64,000 nt of DNA from Actinomycetota bacterium (GTDB lineage: Bacteria > Actinomycetota > Acidimicrobiia > Acidimicrobiales > Aldehydirespiratoraceae): NCBI GenBank assembly GCA_029979265.1, contig JAPOHW010000003.1, positions 1 to 64,000 of the forward strand, read 5' to 3'. Under the pieces are notes generated by a model, which saw only the letters and a program-made list of their open reading frames with translations, ran no database searches and was not told the DNA's origin. Made by a program: the position numbers and the translations under genes. How positions within the stretch are numbered: position 1 is the first letter of the stretch; the number at the start of each line of letters is the position of its first letter. Below are positions 24,564 to 32,723 of the stretch, in pieces.

Positions 24564-25402
24564 GTCATCGCCGAGCGCATGGCGTCGCGGATCGAGCGAT
24601 AGCCGATCCGCACAATGTCGAGGCGTTCGAGGCGCTCGGCAAGGGTGCCGTCGGTCAGAACCGCAAGGTCGTCGAATCGGCCCGCCGCTGCGGGATCGAT
24701 GGCTCGGAGCTCTTCAGCTGCCAACGCCGGTGCAAACGCAACCTCGGTGACCCCTGCCGGCACATTGGCCAAAACCGCCTCGAGGTGTGCCCGGGTTCCC
24801 CCGCGAACGAGTCGAAAGTGGTCGGGCATCCAGATGCCCTCCTGTTCGGCGAGTGCTCGAAACGGAAAGCCGGCGTCGCCTTCAGCTGTTCCCGACTCGA
24901 GTCGTAGGGGGAGTCTCGCCTCGCGTGCGATCGAGAGGAGGACGTCGAAGAACTCGGGTCGCTGCTGCAGCGCCAGGAGGTGGGTGGTCAGGTGGGTGAT
25001 CTCGACACCCCAGCTCGTTGCCCGTTCGACCTGTGCGCGGCACTCGCGCCGCACTTCGTCGATGTCGGCGTGGTCCCACAGATCGACGAGGGTGCGTGGA
25101 AAGCCCCCGTCGCCATCGAGCAGACTCGGAGCCTGGGTGAGCGGACCCCAACGGAAGTCCTCGAGTTCGGCATTGAGTGTGAGATGGACCCCGATGTCGA
25201 GATCGGACTCCGCCGTGAAGTGGTTGGCGGCGTGGCGAGCCCATGGCCCAGGCATCATCAGCGTCGCCGTGGTGGCGAGCCCGGTGCGGAGTGCGTGAAT
25301 GCCCGCTGCAGTTGCGGCATGGGTTGATCCCACAAGGTCGGCGCTCATGATCATCAGGCGGGCGTCGGCACCGTGACCGAGCGCCTCGGTGAGGGTGGGC
25401 AC
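24560..25402 (-). CDS. YdjC/ChbG-like carbohydrate deacetylase
   Basis: A 280-residue protein of the YdjC/ChbG family, which deacetylates oligosaccharides with a metal bound by an Asp and two His. Near the N-terminus LMIMSADLVGSTHAATAAGIHAL replaces the usual NADDFG motif, keeping only the second-position Asp. DIGVHLTLNAE and ITHLTTHLLALQQRPEF match the other metal-site regions, although the usual H-x-D-x-H is altered. Activity is therefore less certain than fold. A GTG at 25402, 10 bp after the thermonuclease stop, is chosen as start; the frame extends to 25600 through that gene. Confidence 0.72.
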   Translation of the reverse strand: MPTLTEALGHGADARLMIMSADLVGSTHAATAAGIHALRTGLATTATLMMPGPWARHAANHFTAESDLDIGVHLTLNAELEDFRWGPLTQAPSLLDGDGGFPRTLVDLWDHADIDEVRRECRAQVERATSWGVEITHLTTHLLALQQRPEFFDVLLSIAREARLPLRLESGTAEGDAGFPFRALAEQEGIWMPDHFRLVRGGTRAHLEAVLANVPAGVTEVAFAPALAAEELRAIDPAAAGRFDDLAVLTDGTLAERLERLDIVRIGYRSIRDAMRSAMT

Positions 25403-25412
25403 CTCCGCGACG

Positions 25413-25952
25413 CTAGTCCAGCGGTACACCGGGTCCGCCGCACACTCCCCACAGTCCGATTCCGTTGGCGGATGCAACATCCTCGGCTTCTTCGAAGAGT
25501 TCGCGATAGCGGGAATTCGGCTCGTAGATGAGCACGCTCGCAAAACCTCGTTCGATGAGTTCGAGATTGATGAAGCGTTGATCGCTCGAACGCACGACAT
25601 AGGCGAGCAACCGGTCGTATCGATCGCGTGCCTCGGTGTCGCGAAGGAGCGTCACCTCGGTCCCCTCCGGGAGCAACTCGCCGAGGAAGGCCGACGACTC
25701 GGCGCCGAAGCATTGCACCGGTCGATGCTCGGCAACGGATTCGGGGGTGTCGACGCCGAGGAGGCGGACCCGTTCGCGACTGCCGTTGATCTCGACGATG
25801 ATCGTGTCGCCGTCAACCACCCGTTCCACCGTGGCGTTCGGCGCGAGGTCGGACTCGGCAGGAATCGTCGTCGGCGAGGTGGCAGGGGAGCCGACACAGG
25901 AGGTGCTCAGCGTCAAGATGCCGATGACGATTGGCAACAGGACTCCGGGCAC
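25413..25952 (-). CDS. Secreted thermonuclease (SNase-like)
   Basis: Staphylococcal-nuclease-fold protein of 179 residues. The N-terminus is a signal sequence (PIVIGILTLSTSC) that may be a lipoprotein signal, though the lipobox is not canonical. The catalytic region has RVVDGDTIIV, RVRLLGVDTPES (Arg, Asp, Thr and Glu of the active site) and EARDRYDRLLAYV with the second catalytic Arg. It would cut DNA or RNA outside the membrane in a Ca2+-dependent way. GTG start. The next gene on the strand begins 10 bp after its stop. Confidence 0.88.
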   Translation of the reverse strand: MPGVLLPIVIGILTLSTSCVGSPATSPTTIPAESDLAPNATVERVVDGDTIIVEINGSRERVRLLGVDTPESVAEHRPVQCFGAESSAFLGELLPEGTEVTLLRDTEARDRYDRLLAYVVRSSDQRFINLELIERGFASVLIYEPNSRYRELFEEAEDVASANGIGLWGVCGGPGVPLD

Positions 25953-25964
25953 GGTTGGAGTGTG

Positions 25965-26144
25965 TCAGGCCGCTTCGGCCGTGACAGCCATGGCCCCGGA
26001 GTCGGGGGACTCGGCGGACCGCTTGGCGTCGACGGCCCGCAGAACCGCACGGGCCTTCCGGACCCCATCGAGCCCTTGAGCACGCGTGGCCTGATCGAGT
26101 CGCCACGTCGGGGTCGAGTCGATGAGGAGGAGCTGATTCGTCAT
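25965..26144 (-). CDS. Small conserved actinobacterial protein (59 residues)
   Basis: A 59-residue frame reading MTNQLLLIDSTPTWRLDQ, then TRAQGLDGVRKARAVLRA and a short acidic/Ala tail. The pattern W-R-L-D-x-x-T-R-x-x-G-x-x-G-(V/I)-x-x-A-R-x-x-L is one I recognise from short uncharacterised actinobacterial proteins. Codon third positions are GC rich throughout, supporting coding. It lies 12 bp before the thermonuclease start and probably leads that operon. The ATG abuts the inverted repeat at 26145-26174. Function unknown. Confidence 0.68.
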   Translation of the reverse strand: MTNQLLLIDSTPTWRLDQATRAQGLDGVRKARAVLRAVDAKRSAESPDSGAMAVTAEAA

Positions 26145-26174
26145 GTGTCACATCATGCCGAGGGGGTGTGACAC
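26145..26174. promoter_or_regulatory. Inverted repeat between divergent genes (operator candidate)
   Basis: Perfect 8-bp arms GTGTCACA and TGTGACAC are separated by 14 bp, so the arm centres are 22 bp (two helical turns) apart. The site directly adjoins the ATG of the 59-residue gene and ends 10 bp before the LLM oxidoreductase ATG. Placement suggests an operator for a dimeric regulator serving both genes; the regulator is not in the window. Confidence 0.45.
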
Positions 26175-26184
26175 GATCCCCTGT

Positions 26185-27153
26185 ATGCAGCGCTACGGGA
26201 TGACCGTTCCCTTCGACGGACAGCAACTTCACGCCCAGATCGACCGGTACAGGCGGCTCGAACAGCTCGGCTACACCGATCTGTGGAGCGCCGAAGCCAT
26301 GGGCGCCGACGGACTGACGCCGTTGGCGCTCGGGTCGGTATGGACCCCGTCGATGCGGCTCGGCACCGCGATCCTGCCCGCCTACACCCGCGGGCCGGCC
26401 CTGATGGCCCAGAGTGTCGCCGCGCTGGCATCGGCGGCTCCCGGCCGATTCGTCATCGGGCTCGGTTCGAGCAGCAACGTCATCGTCGAGCGCTGGAACG
26501 GCATCCCGTTCGACAAGCCGTACCAGCAGACCCGAGACATGGTTCGTTTTCTCAAGGCAGCTCTTGGTGGGGACAAAGTCACCGAAGCGTACGAGAGCTT
26601 CACGGTCAACGGATTTCGGCTCGGACTCGTCCCCGAGCAGCCGGTTCCGATCCTCGTTGCTGCGCTCCGAGAAGGGATGTTGCGCATGGCCGGCCGTGAG
26701 AGCGACGGAGCGATCATCAACTGGCTGTCAGCCGACAACGTGTCGACGGTTGCGGCGATCGTCAAGGAGGAGAATCCGAACGCAGAGATCGTCGCTCGCT
26801 TGTTCGTCGCCCCCACCAGTGACACCGAAACGGCACGAACCATGGGAAAGTTCGCAGCCGCCGCCTACCTGAACGTGCCCGTGTACCGAGCATTCCACGA
26901 ATGGATGGGACGGGCCGAGACGCTCGGTGAACACTGGGAGCAGTGGGCAGCAGGTGATCGCAAGGGGGCGCTCGAAAAGATTCCCGACCATGTGATCGAT
27001 GAACTGATCATCCACGGCAACGCCGACGAGTGTCGGGCCCACATCCAGCGCTACATCGACAACGGTGTGACCTGCCCGGCGCTCTCGATCCTGCCGTTCC
27101 CGGGGGTCGACATCGACGACGCTATCGAGGGCCTCGCTCCCGGACCGCTATGA
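26185..27153 (+). CDS. LLM-class F420-dependent oxidoreductase
   Basis: Luciferase-like TIM-barrel protein of 322 residues. It shows MTVPFDGQQL, LEQLGYTDLWSAEAMG, ATAILPAYTRGPALMAQSVAALASAAPGRF-type segments, and FVIGLGSSSNVIVERWNG, typical of actinobacterial LLM enzymes using coenzyme F420 (or FMN). The ATG at 26185 is chosen; the frame open from 26143 crosses the inverted repeat. The last 32 bp overlap the convergent methyltransferase-glycosylase gene. Substrate unknown. Confidence 0.87.
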   Translation: MQRYGMTVPFDGQQLHAQIDRYRRLEQLGYTDLWSAEAMGADGLTPLALGSVWTPSMRLGTAILPAYTRGPALMAQSVAALASAAPGRFVIGLGSSSNVIVERWNGIPFDKPYQQTRDMVRFLKAALGGDKVTEAYESFTVNGFRLGLVPEQPVPILVAALREGMLRMAGRESDGAIINWLSADNVSTVAAIVKEENPNAEIVARLFVAPTSDTETARTMGKFAAAAYLNVPVYRAFHEWMGRAETLGEHWEQWAAGDRKGALEKIPDHVIDELIIHGNADECRAHIQRYIDNGVTCPALSILPFPGVDIDDAIEGLAPGPL

Positions 27154-28210
27154 GATGTCGGGTGAGGTCATCGAGTTGGGCATGGGCATTGAGGCCGCTT
27201 GTCGATGGCATCACATAGACGGCGGAGCCTCCGAGATCGCTCGGCTGCCATCCCGGTTTCGCTCGTCGGTCGACTGCGGCGCGCCAGCCACCGAGTCCCA
27301 CGAAGCACACGACACGCGGTCGAAGCCACGCACACAGCCACTCCACCCGGGTGAGCCCTCGGCGGTACTCGTCGATGGTGAGTTCGTCTGCCCGCGGTGT
27401 GGTCCGCTTCACCAGATCGGTCATCCCGACACCGTGGGCAGCGAGCGCCGCGCGTGGATCTCGGTCGACCGTCATCAGACCTGCTGCCAGTGCTGCTGGC
27501 CAGAAGCGGTTACCGGGTCGAGCGAAGCCGATCCCGGTGCTGGTGGAGTAGGGGCTGGGATTGAGGCCGCAGACGAGCACCTGCATGTCGGGACCGACGA
27601 TGTCGGGCAACGTGGGTGCTCGACGGAGCGAGATTTCGTAGTGTGGCCAGCCCGTGGCGTCGTCGGTGACCCATGCCTCGACGGCGAAGCCTGCACCGAT
27701 GAGCACACGACGCAGATCCGCTTCCGGCCAATGGGAGTACTTTCGGCCGCCGAACTGATCGCCCTCGGTCGGCTCGAGATCGAGATCACCGCCGAACATC
27801 ACGAGCTCAGCCGGTGCGTCATCGGCGAGTGCTCGGTGCAGTTCGGCCAACGCCAGCGGCAACCGACGTCGGGCAACATGAACGTAGACCGAGGTGACCA
27901 GGGCTGCGCCGACCGTTCCAGTGCGAAACGGAAGCGAGCCGGCCTCGCCGCGGATCCGGGTTGCGGCAGGCACCCGTCTGCCGAGGATCTTCAGGAACGC
28001 CTCGACCGGTTCGAGGGCGATGACCGGTTCGGGCAGGCGCTCGGTGAGATACCCGGGACCAGCACCAATGTCGAGGAACGGTCCTGCCGGGTTGGTGCCG
28101 GCTCGATCGACGAGACGAAGGGCTGCATCGACGTTCTTGCCCGCCCGAGCGGCTGTCCACGCCGCCGCATGCTGCTCGTAGAGTGCTGCGGTCTGCGGGT
28201 CGAGAGTCAC
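27122..28210 (-). CDS. SAM methyltransferase - Mug-type DNA glycosylase fusion
   Basis: A 362-residue two-domain protein. Residues 1-195 form a class I SAM methyltransferase (FLDIGAGPGYLTERL at 45-59; ALVTSVYVHVARRRLP; GGDLDLEP), ending in GWPHYEISLRRAP. Residues 200-360 form a uracil-DNA-glycosylase-superfamily domain of the Mug/TDG type: VLVCGLNPSPYSTSTGIGFA (GLNPS at 215-219, N217 at the catalytic Asn position), RPGNRFWPA, and MPSTSGLNA at 334-342. Mug excises U or T from G mismatches. The methyltransferase substrate is unknown. GTG start. The sequence is continuous across the junction, so this is a true fusion, not a frameshift. Confidence 0.87.
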   Translation of the reverse strand: MTLDPQTAALYEQHAAAWTAARAGKNVDAALRLVDRAGTNPAGPFLDIGAGPGYLTERLPEPVIALEPVEAFLKILGRRVPAATRIRGEAGSLPFRTGTVGAALVTSVYVHVARRRLPLALAELHRALADDAPAELVMFGGDLDLEPTEGDQFGGRKYSHWPEADLRRVLIGAGFAVEAWVTDDATGWPHYEISLRRAPTLPDIVGPDMQVLVCGLNPSPYSTSTGIGFARPGNRFWPAALAAGLMTVDRDPRAALAAHGVGMTDLVKRTTPRADELTIDEYRRGLTRVEWLCAWLRPRVVCFVGLGGWRAAVDRRAKPGWQPSDLGGSAVYVMPSTSGLNAHAQLDDLTRHLIAVRERGPR

Positions 28211-28287
28211 GATCGAATCGTAGGCCGGGCAACTCGCTCGGTCTCCGGACCCGTCAGCCGGCGACCGAGTGGTCTAGGGTGCGCCGC

Positions 28288-28476
28288 ATGACGGAAACGA
28301 CCGACGTGGTCTCTCTCGACGACGCACTCTCGATGATCGATCAGAATCTCCGCGAACTGCAGGGTCGCGAACTCGTGTCGGCCAGCGAGGTGGCCGATCT
28401 GCTCCTCGATCTCCGGATGCTGCTGATGTTGGCGCCCACCGATGCCGCTGCGGTCGAGGTCGCCCCGCTGCGCTGA
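28288..28476 (+). CDS. Small uncharacterised protein (62 residues)
   Basis: Begins MTETTDVVSLDDALSMID and continues QNLRELQGRELVSASEVADLLLDLRMLL; predicted almost entirely helical and acidic. Codon third positions are GC rich and the frame ends 3 bp from the convergent PAP2 gene. The ATG at 28288 is favoured over the frame extension to 28183, which runs through the start of the divergent methyltransferase-glycosylase gene. No family recognised. Confidence 0.6.
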   Translation: MTETTDVVSLDDALSMIDQNLRELQGRELVSASEVADLLLDLRMLLMLAPTDAAAVEVAPLR

Positions 28477-28478
28477 GG

Positions 28479-28997
28479 TCAGTGCCAGGCGTCGGCAAGA
28501 CGGCGCGCTGCGGCACCCAGGGCGACCCCCGCAATCAACCCGCCCGCAACATCGCTGCCGTGGTGGATCCTCACGTGGATCCGACTGAGCGCGACGACCC
28601 CGGCCAGCCCATACCAAAGGGGTCCGCCGCTGCGTCGAGAAAGCATCGCCGCAGCGACCATCGCAGCAGATGCGTGTCCGGATGGAAAGCTTGTCGTCTT
28701 GGGCTGGCGCAAGGTGTGCGGCCGCTCGCCGGCGTGGACGGGACGCGACCGTTTGAACAGCGACTTGACCGGTCCATTGATGAGGGCGGATTCGACGCCG
28801 AGGGCGGCGCTCAGTGCGAGTGCAATCTTCGGATCGTCCTCCACGATCGCCTGGACCACACCGAGGGTGTGCCACAGCACCGAGAAATCGGCAGCTTCGG
28901 AGGCGGTGTAGAAGATCCGATCGAGCGCCGGAATGCTCCGCAACGTCTCCCACGCCTCGTCGAGTCGATCGTCGAGTCGGTCGATGGACGGGTGCAT
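28479..28997 (-). CDS. PAP2-family membrane phosphatase
   Basis: A 172-residue type 2 phosphatidic acid phosphatase-like protein. The tripartite acid-phosphatase signature is complete: KSLFKRSRP (KxxxxxxRP), FPSGHASAAM (PSGH) and SRIHVRIHHGSD (SRxxxxxHxxxD, with the nucleophilic His). Hydrophobic helices flank the motifs. It would dephosphorylate a lipid phosphate such as undecaprenyl pyrophosphate or phosphatidate at the membrane. The ATG at 28997 is preferred to the longer frame, whose 22-residue extension is hydrophilic and unlike the family. Confidence 0.88.
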   Translation of the reverse strand: MHPSIDRLDDRLDEAWETLRSIPALDRIFYTASEAADFSVLWHTLGVVQAIVEDDPKIALALSAALGVESALINGPVKSLFKRSRPVHAGERPHTLRQPKTTSFPSGHASAAMVAAAMLSRRSGGPLWYGLAGVVALSRIHVRIHHGSDVAGGLIAGVALGAAARRLADAWH

Positions 28998-29083
28998 CTT
29001 TGGAAGGTTATGGCGATCGCGGCACCGGTGGTGCGCGTCGATCGGGCTCGTTGAGTCGAGCACCCTGATCGGGCGTGCTCGGG

Positions 29084-30292
29084 CTAGGCGCGCTGGTACG
29101 CCCCAGGGCCCGTGAACATGCCGCGATGCCAGCGGCGGGGGGTGGCGATCATCGCTCGCGGGTAGTCCTCGAACATCCAGCGAGCGAAGTTTCGTCGGGT
29201 CCAGGCGTTGGCACCCGTGGCCCTGAGCGCTGCGCCGCAGATGGCAGGCCGGGCCAGGAGTGGGATGAGAAGGCGAGCCATGCGGTCGTCGGCCACCAAC
29301 TCGCGTCGAACCTCGTGTTCGTACCGCTCGAGACCGTGGTCGTCGTCCATGATCGCGTCGGCGGCGAGTCGACCGGTCAGCAGCGCTTGCCCGATGCCCT
29401 CACCGGTCATGGGGTCGGTGACTGCGGCGGCGTCGCCGACGAAGATGGTGTGCGGACCGGTGAGGGGAACACGGCCCACGCGGGCGGGGATCGGCCACGC
29501 CTTGTGCGGAGCTTCGGGTTCGGCATCGGGACCGAGGAGTTCTCGCACGTGGGGACGGGCGAGGAGGTCGGGCCAGAGCCGCTTCATCGCAGCGATGGGT
29601 TGCGAGCCACCCCGCTGGATGCCGAATCCGATGTTGGCGCGCTCGCCGGCAAGGGGGAAGGACCATGCATAGCCCGGAAGAAGATCGCGTTCGAACCAGA
29701 CGACGAGTTCTTGGGCGGCACGAGGCGAGACATTGCGGAAATACTGACGAAAGGCATGCCATTCGCCGCGATAGCTCTCGACCCCGAGACCGAGCATCTT
29801 TCGGGTGGGCGACCACATGCCGTCGGCGGCGATCACCCGACGCGCTCGGTGGACTTCTTCGCCGAAGACGAGGTCCACACCATCGGCGTCGTGATCAATC
29901 CCGGTGAGCTGCCGGCCCTCGTGCACCTGGGCACCCGATGCTCGCGCCAGGTCGACGAGCGCTGTGTCGAGATCTTCCCTTGTTGCCACCGCCGCGTGAT
30001 AGCCGGCGTCATCGGGGAGTGGGTACCGGCGTTCGGTCCCGCGCGGTGATCGGATGACCACCCCGTCGACCCGTTGCCACGACGCCACGTTCGACGGCTC
30101 GAAGCCCAGGGCCTCGAGCTCGCGAAGCGCAAGGGTGGTCAAGCCGTCGCCACAGCACTTGTCGCGGGGGAACTCGGCGCGATCGAACACGTGAACGTCG
30201 CGTCCTGCGCGGGCCAGCAGGGTTGCTGCCGCCGACCCGGCCGGGCCGGCGCCGATGATCGCGATCTCGCTGTCGAACATCGACTCCGCCAT
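29084..30292 (-). CDS. FAD-dependent geranylgeranyl-reductase family protein (MenJ-like)
   Basis: FAD flavoprotein of 402 residues. The dinucleotide motif is IAIIGAGPAGSAAATLLARAG, followed by DRAEFPRDKCCGDGLTTLA with the geranylgeranyl-reductase CGDG motif. The second FAD motif is FVGDAAAVTDPMTGEGIGQAL, and LLPGYAWSFPLAGERANIGFG lies between. The arrangement matches mycobacterial MenJ, which saturates a menaquinone isoprene unit; archaeal-lipid-type or other polyprenyl substrates are possible. An alternative ATG at 30280 exists. VanW ends 10 bp upstream, so co-transcription is likely. Confidence 0.87.
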   Translation of the reverse strand: MAESMFDSEIAIIGAGPAGSAAATLLARAGRDVHVFDRAEFPRDKCCGDGLTTLALRELEALGFEPSNVASWQRVDGVVIRSPRGTERRYPLPDDAGYHAAVATREDLDTALVDLARASGAQVHEGRQLTGIDHDADGVDLVFGEEVHRARRVIAADGMWSPTRKMLGLGVESYRGEWHAFRQYFRNVSPRAAQELVVWFERDLLPGYAWSFPLAGERANIGFGIQRGGSQPIAAMKRLWPDLLARPHVRELLGPDAEPEAPHKAWPIPARVGRVPLTGPHTIFVGDAAAVTDPMTGEGIGQALLTGRLAADAIMDDDHGLERYEHEVRRELVADDRMARLLIPLLARPAICGAALRATGANAWTRRNFARWMFEDYPRAMIATPRRWHRGMFTGPGAYQRA

Positions 30293-30301
30293 CGGCTCAG
30301 G

Positions 30302-31987
30302 CTACGGGACGGTGGTACTCGGCGGCACCGTCAGGGTCGTCGTTGTCGTCGTGGTTGCGTCGTCGGGAAGACTCGGTGAGCCGTCGCAGCGCATGCCCTC
30401 GGGCCGGTAGCGGGCGGTGACCGTATCGACCTCGACCGAGCCGTCGACGAAGGTGCGCGTGCGTTCGGTGGTGACCCGGGTGCACGAGGTGCCCTCGAGC
30501 CGCTCGTCCTGCGCTGTCTGTTCCCCCGTGACCCAACGGGTGGAGAAGAGCTTGACGGTGATCGAGTCGTGATTGGCGGTAGGCCAGAGCAACACGCCAT
30601 AGGGCGTGTTGTTGATGATCTGGAGGTCGGGGTGTGGAAACGACACCGTGGCCTCTCGGCCGTACGGGTAGCGGCTGATGTAGATGCTGTGCGACTGATA
30701 CTCCCCGAAGTCCAGGCCCGCGAAAAACGCGGCGTTGAACAGTGTGGTGGCGTACTGACTGATGCCGCCGCCGACCGACGTCTGGAACACGCCGTCTTGG
30801 ATCACGCCGGCCTCGACGAACCCGTTGGCTTCGGTACGAAGGCCGACGTACTCGTTCACGGAGAACATCTGACCCGGTTCGATCACGACGCCCTGGGTGA
30901 TCTGGGCGATGCGCTGAATGTTGGTCACGCGGCTCTCGTTCGGGACGTAGTTCGTCGTGAACTCCCCGATGATCTCGCGGATCCCGAGTGATTCTGCCCA
31001 GGCGACTCCTCGGACGTCGGGATCATCGCGCGGTGTGAGCTCGACCTCGTCGGCTCCGGACCGCAGCGCATCGAGGATCCGCTCCGATGAATCGAGTGCG
31101 CAGCAGATCGTGCCCGGGGTGTTGCCACGGATACGAACCACATCGTCTTGATCGACCCAGAAGGTGGCCTCGGTCCCCTCGTCGCCGAAATCGATGAAGA
31201 GCGTCTCGAGCGTCGATCTGACCAGCTCGTCGTCGAGTGTGATGGTGGGCTGATCGATCGTTCCGCCGAACACGACCCACGAGCGCAGCGCACCCTCGGG
31301 TATGAGCCGCCGCCGAAGGTTGCCGGTGATCACGACGAGGAGACCACCCTCGGTCAGTTCGGTCGCGCGCGTGATGAGTGCAGCGGCACCACGGTCGACG
31401 ACAGATTCACCCCCGATGGGAATCTCGACGGAAGCCCGACCTGTTGTGCCGGCAGCAGCCTCGAGGATCCGTGCTTCGAGTTCGGCGAGGTCGACCACCG
31501 GGATCGAGACAGCGTCTGCTTCGACGAACTCGCCGTCGATCAACTCGATCCTGGGCCGGCCGAAGTCCAACGCGAAGAATGCGTCACCATCTGTTGCCAG
31601 AAAGGTGCCGAGCGCTCCCGAATCGAGCGAGTAGACGGGCTGATGGTCGGTGCCGCCGAAGAGCGAACCGAACCAGCTGAACGGCTGTGACAGCAGTTCG
31701 GGACGCTGTGCAGCCGCTTCGAGAGCGGATTCGAGACCGATCACCACCCCGAGCTCGCCCAGGGTCGTGACCAGCTCCTGTCCTCGAAAGGCGAGCACGA
31801 TGTTGCGTCCGGTCAAGTCGGCATCGGCGAGGCGGACTTCGGCCTCGTCCAGGCGCAGTCCACCGATCGGGACGCCGGCGACCGACTGGTTGCGGGGGAT
31901 GTCACGACCGGGGAACTTGTCGTCGACGACCCAGCCGGCAAAGAACACCACGACGGCTGCCGCCATGAGCGCGAGCGCGGTTCGCAT
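30302..31987 (-). CDS. VanW-family membrane-anchored protein
   Basis: A 561-residue protein with an N-terminal membrane anchor (TALALMAAAVVVFFAGWVV), a large extracytoplasmic region with peptidoglycan-binding-4-like repeats (VAGVPIGGLRLDEAEVRLAD near residue 40 and a second copy before 330), and the VanW domain. The latter shows IGEFTTNYVPNESRVTNIQRIA, PGQMFSVNEYVG, GGGISQYATTLFNAAFFAGLD and ISRYPYGREATVSFP. The C-terminus is a Thr-rich tail. VanW proteins are thought to act at the cell wall but have no settled activity. ATG start at 31987. Confidence 0.9.
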   Translation of the reverse strand: MRTALALMAAAVVVFFAGWVVDDKFPGRDIPRNQSVAGVPIGGLRLDEAEVRLADADLTGRNIVLAFRGQELVTTLGELGVVIGLESALEAAAQRPELLSQPFSWFGSLFGGTDHQPVYSLDSGALGTFLATDGDAFFALDFGRPRIELIDGEFVEADAVSIPVVDLAELEARILEAAAGTTGRASVEIPIGGESVVDRGAAALITRATELTEGGLLVVITGNLRRRLIPEGALRSWVVFGGTIDQPTITLDDELVRSTLETLFIDFGDEGTEATFWVDQDDVVRIRGNTPGTICCALDSSERILDALRSGADEVELTPRDDPDVRGVAWAESLGIREIIGEFTTNYVPNESRVTNIQRIAQITQGVVIEPGQMFSVNEYVGLRTEANGFVEAGVIQDGVFQTSVGGGISQYATTLFNAAFFAGLDFGEYQSHSIYISRYPYGREATVSFPHPDLQIINNTPYGVLLWPTANHDSITVKLFSTRWVTGEQTAQDERLEGTSCTRVTTERTRTFVDGSVEVDTVTARYRPEGMRCDGSPSLPDDATTTTTTTLTVPPSTTVP

Positions 31988-32015
31988 CGGCCTCCGACCC
32001 TAGTGGTCGCCGGGT

Positions 32016-32681
32016 CTAGAACAGTTTCAGGTTGGGGGACTCGATGCCGCGCAACTCGTCGTAGTCGACCTCGACCCAGGCGATCCCGCGGTCGGTTGCG
32101 AGCACCTTCGCCTGCGGCTTGATCGCTTGGGCGACGAAGACCCCGCGAACCGGTCGCAAGAGCGGATCTCGGTTGAGAAAGTCGAGGTACCGAGACAGCT
32201 GCTCGACACCATCGATCTCCCCTCGACGTTTGACCTCCACGGCAACGGCTACACCGTCGGCATCTCGGCACATGAGATCGACGGGCCCGATGTCGGTCGG
32301 GTACTCGCGTCGCACCAGCGTGAGTCCGTGTTGGATCGAGGTGGGATCATCGGCGAGCAGCTTTTGCAGGTGAGCCTCCACGCCGTCCTTCTGAAGTCCG
32401 GGATCGGCCCCCATCTCGTGGGAGGTGTCACTGAGCACGTCTTCGAAGGTGATGGTGAGTACCTCGCCCTTGAGGCTGGTGACGGTCCAGACGCCGGCCT
32501 CTGGATCCTGGACCAGGCGATTGGGCGCGTTCATCCAGTTGAGCGGCTTGTAGGCGCCGCCGTCGGCATGGACGGCGACACACCCATCGGCCTTCACCAT
32601 CACCAGCCGGATCGCCGAGGGAAGATGAGCTTGGAGACGGCCGTCGTAGTCGACGGTGCACCGAGCCACAACCAAACGCAT
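32016..32681 (-). CDS. nucS: Mismatch-specific endonuclease NucS/EndoMS
   Basis: A 221-residue NucS, which cleaves both strands at mismatches and provides MutS/MutL-independent mismatch repair in actinobacteria and archaea. The N-terminal dimerisation/DNA-binding domain has [10 protein letters not shown] and [14 protein letters not shown]. The C-terminal RecB-like nuclease domain has [17 protein letters not shown] and [20 protein letters not shown], giving the D...ExK catalytic set. The extreme C-terminus SPNLKLF is a sliding-clamp-binding motif. Length, motifs and start (ATG at 32681) all fit. Confidence 0.95.
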   Translation of the reverse strand: MRLVVARCTVDYDGRLQAHLPSAIRLVMVKADGCVAVHADGGAYKPLNWMNAPNRLVQDPEAGVWTVTSLKGEVLTITFEDVLSDTSHEMGADPGLQKDGVEAHLQKLLADDPTSIQHGLTLVRREYPTDIGPVDLMCRDADGVAVAVEVKRRGEIDGVEQLSRYLDFLNRDPLLRPVRGVFVAQAIKPQAKVLATDRGIAWVEVDYDELRGIESPNLKLF

Positions 32682-32723
32682 CGAGCGAACCTAACCCTGG
32701 TGTCGCTCCTGTGCGCGCACCGG

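Noticed and set aside
24560-25402. YdjC-like protein as a second selenoprotein or pseudogene because of its altered NADDFG motif
   Set aside because: The frame is intact and the rest of the fold is normal; the change is a substitution, not a stop.
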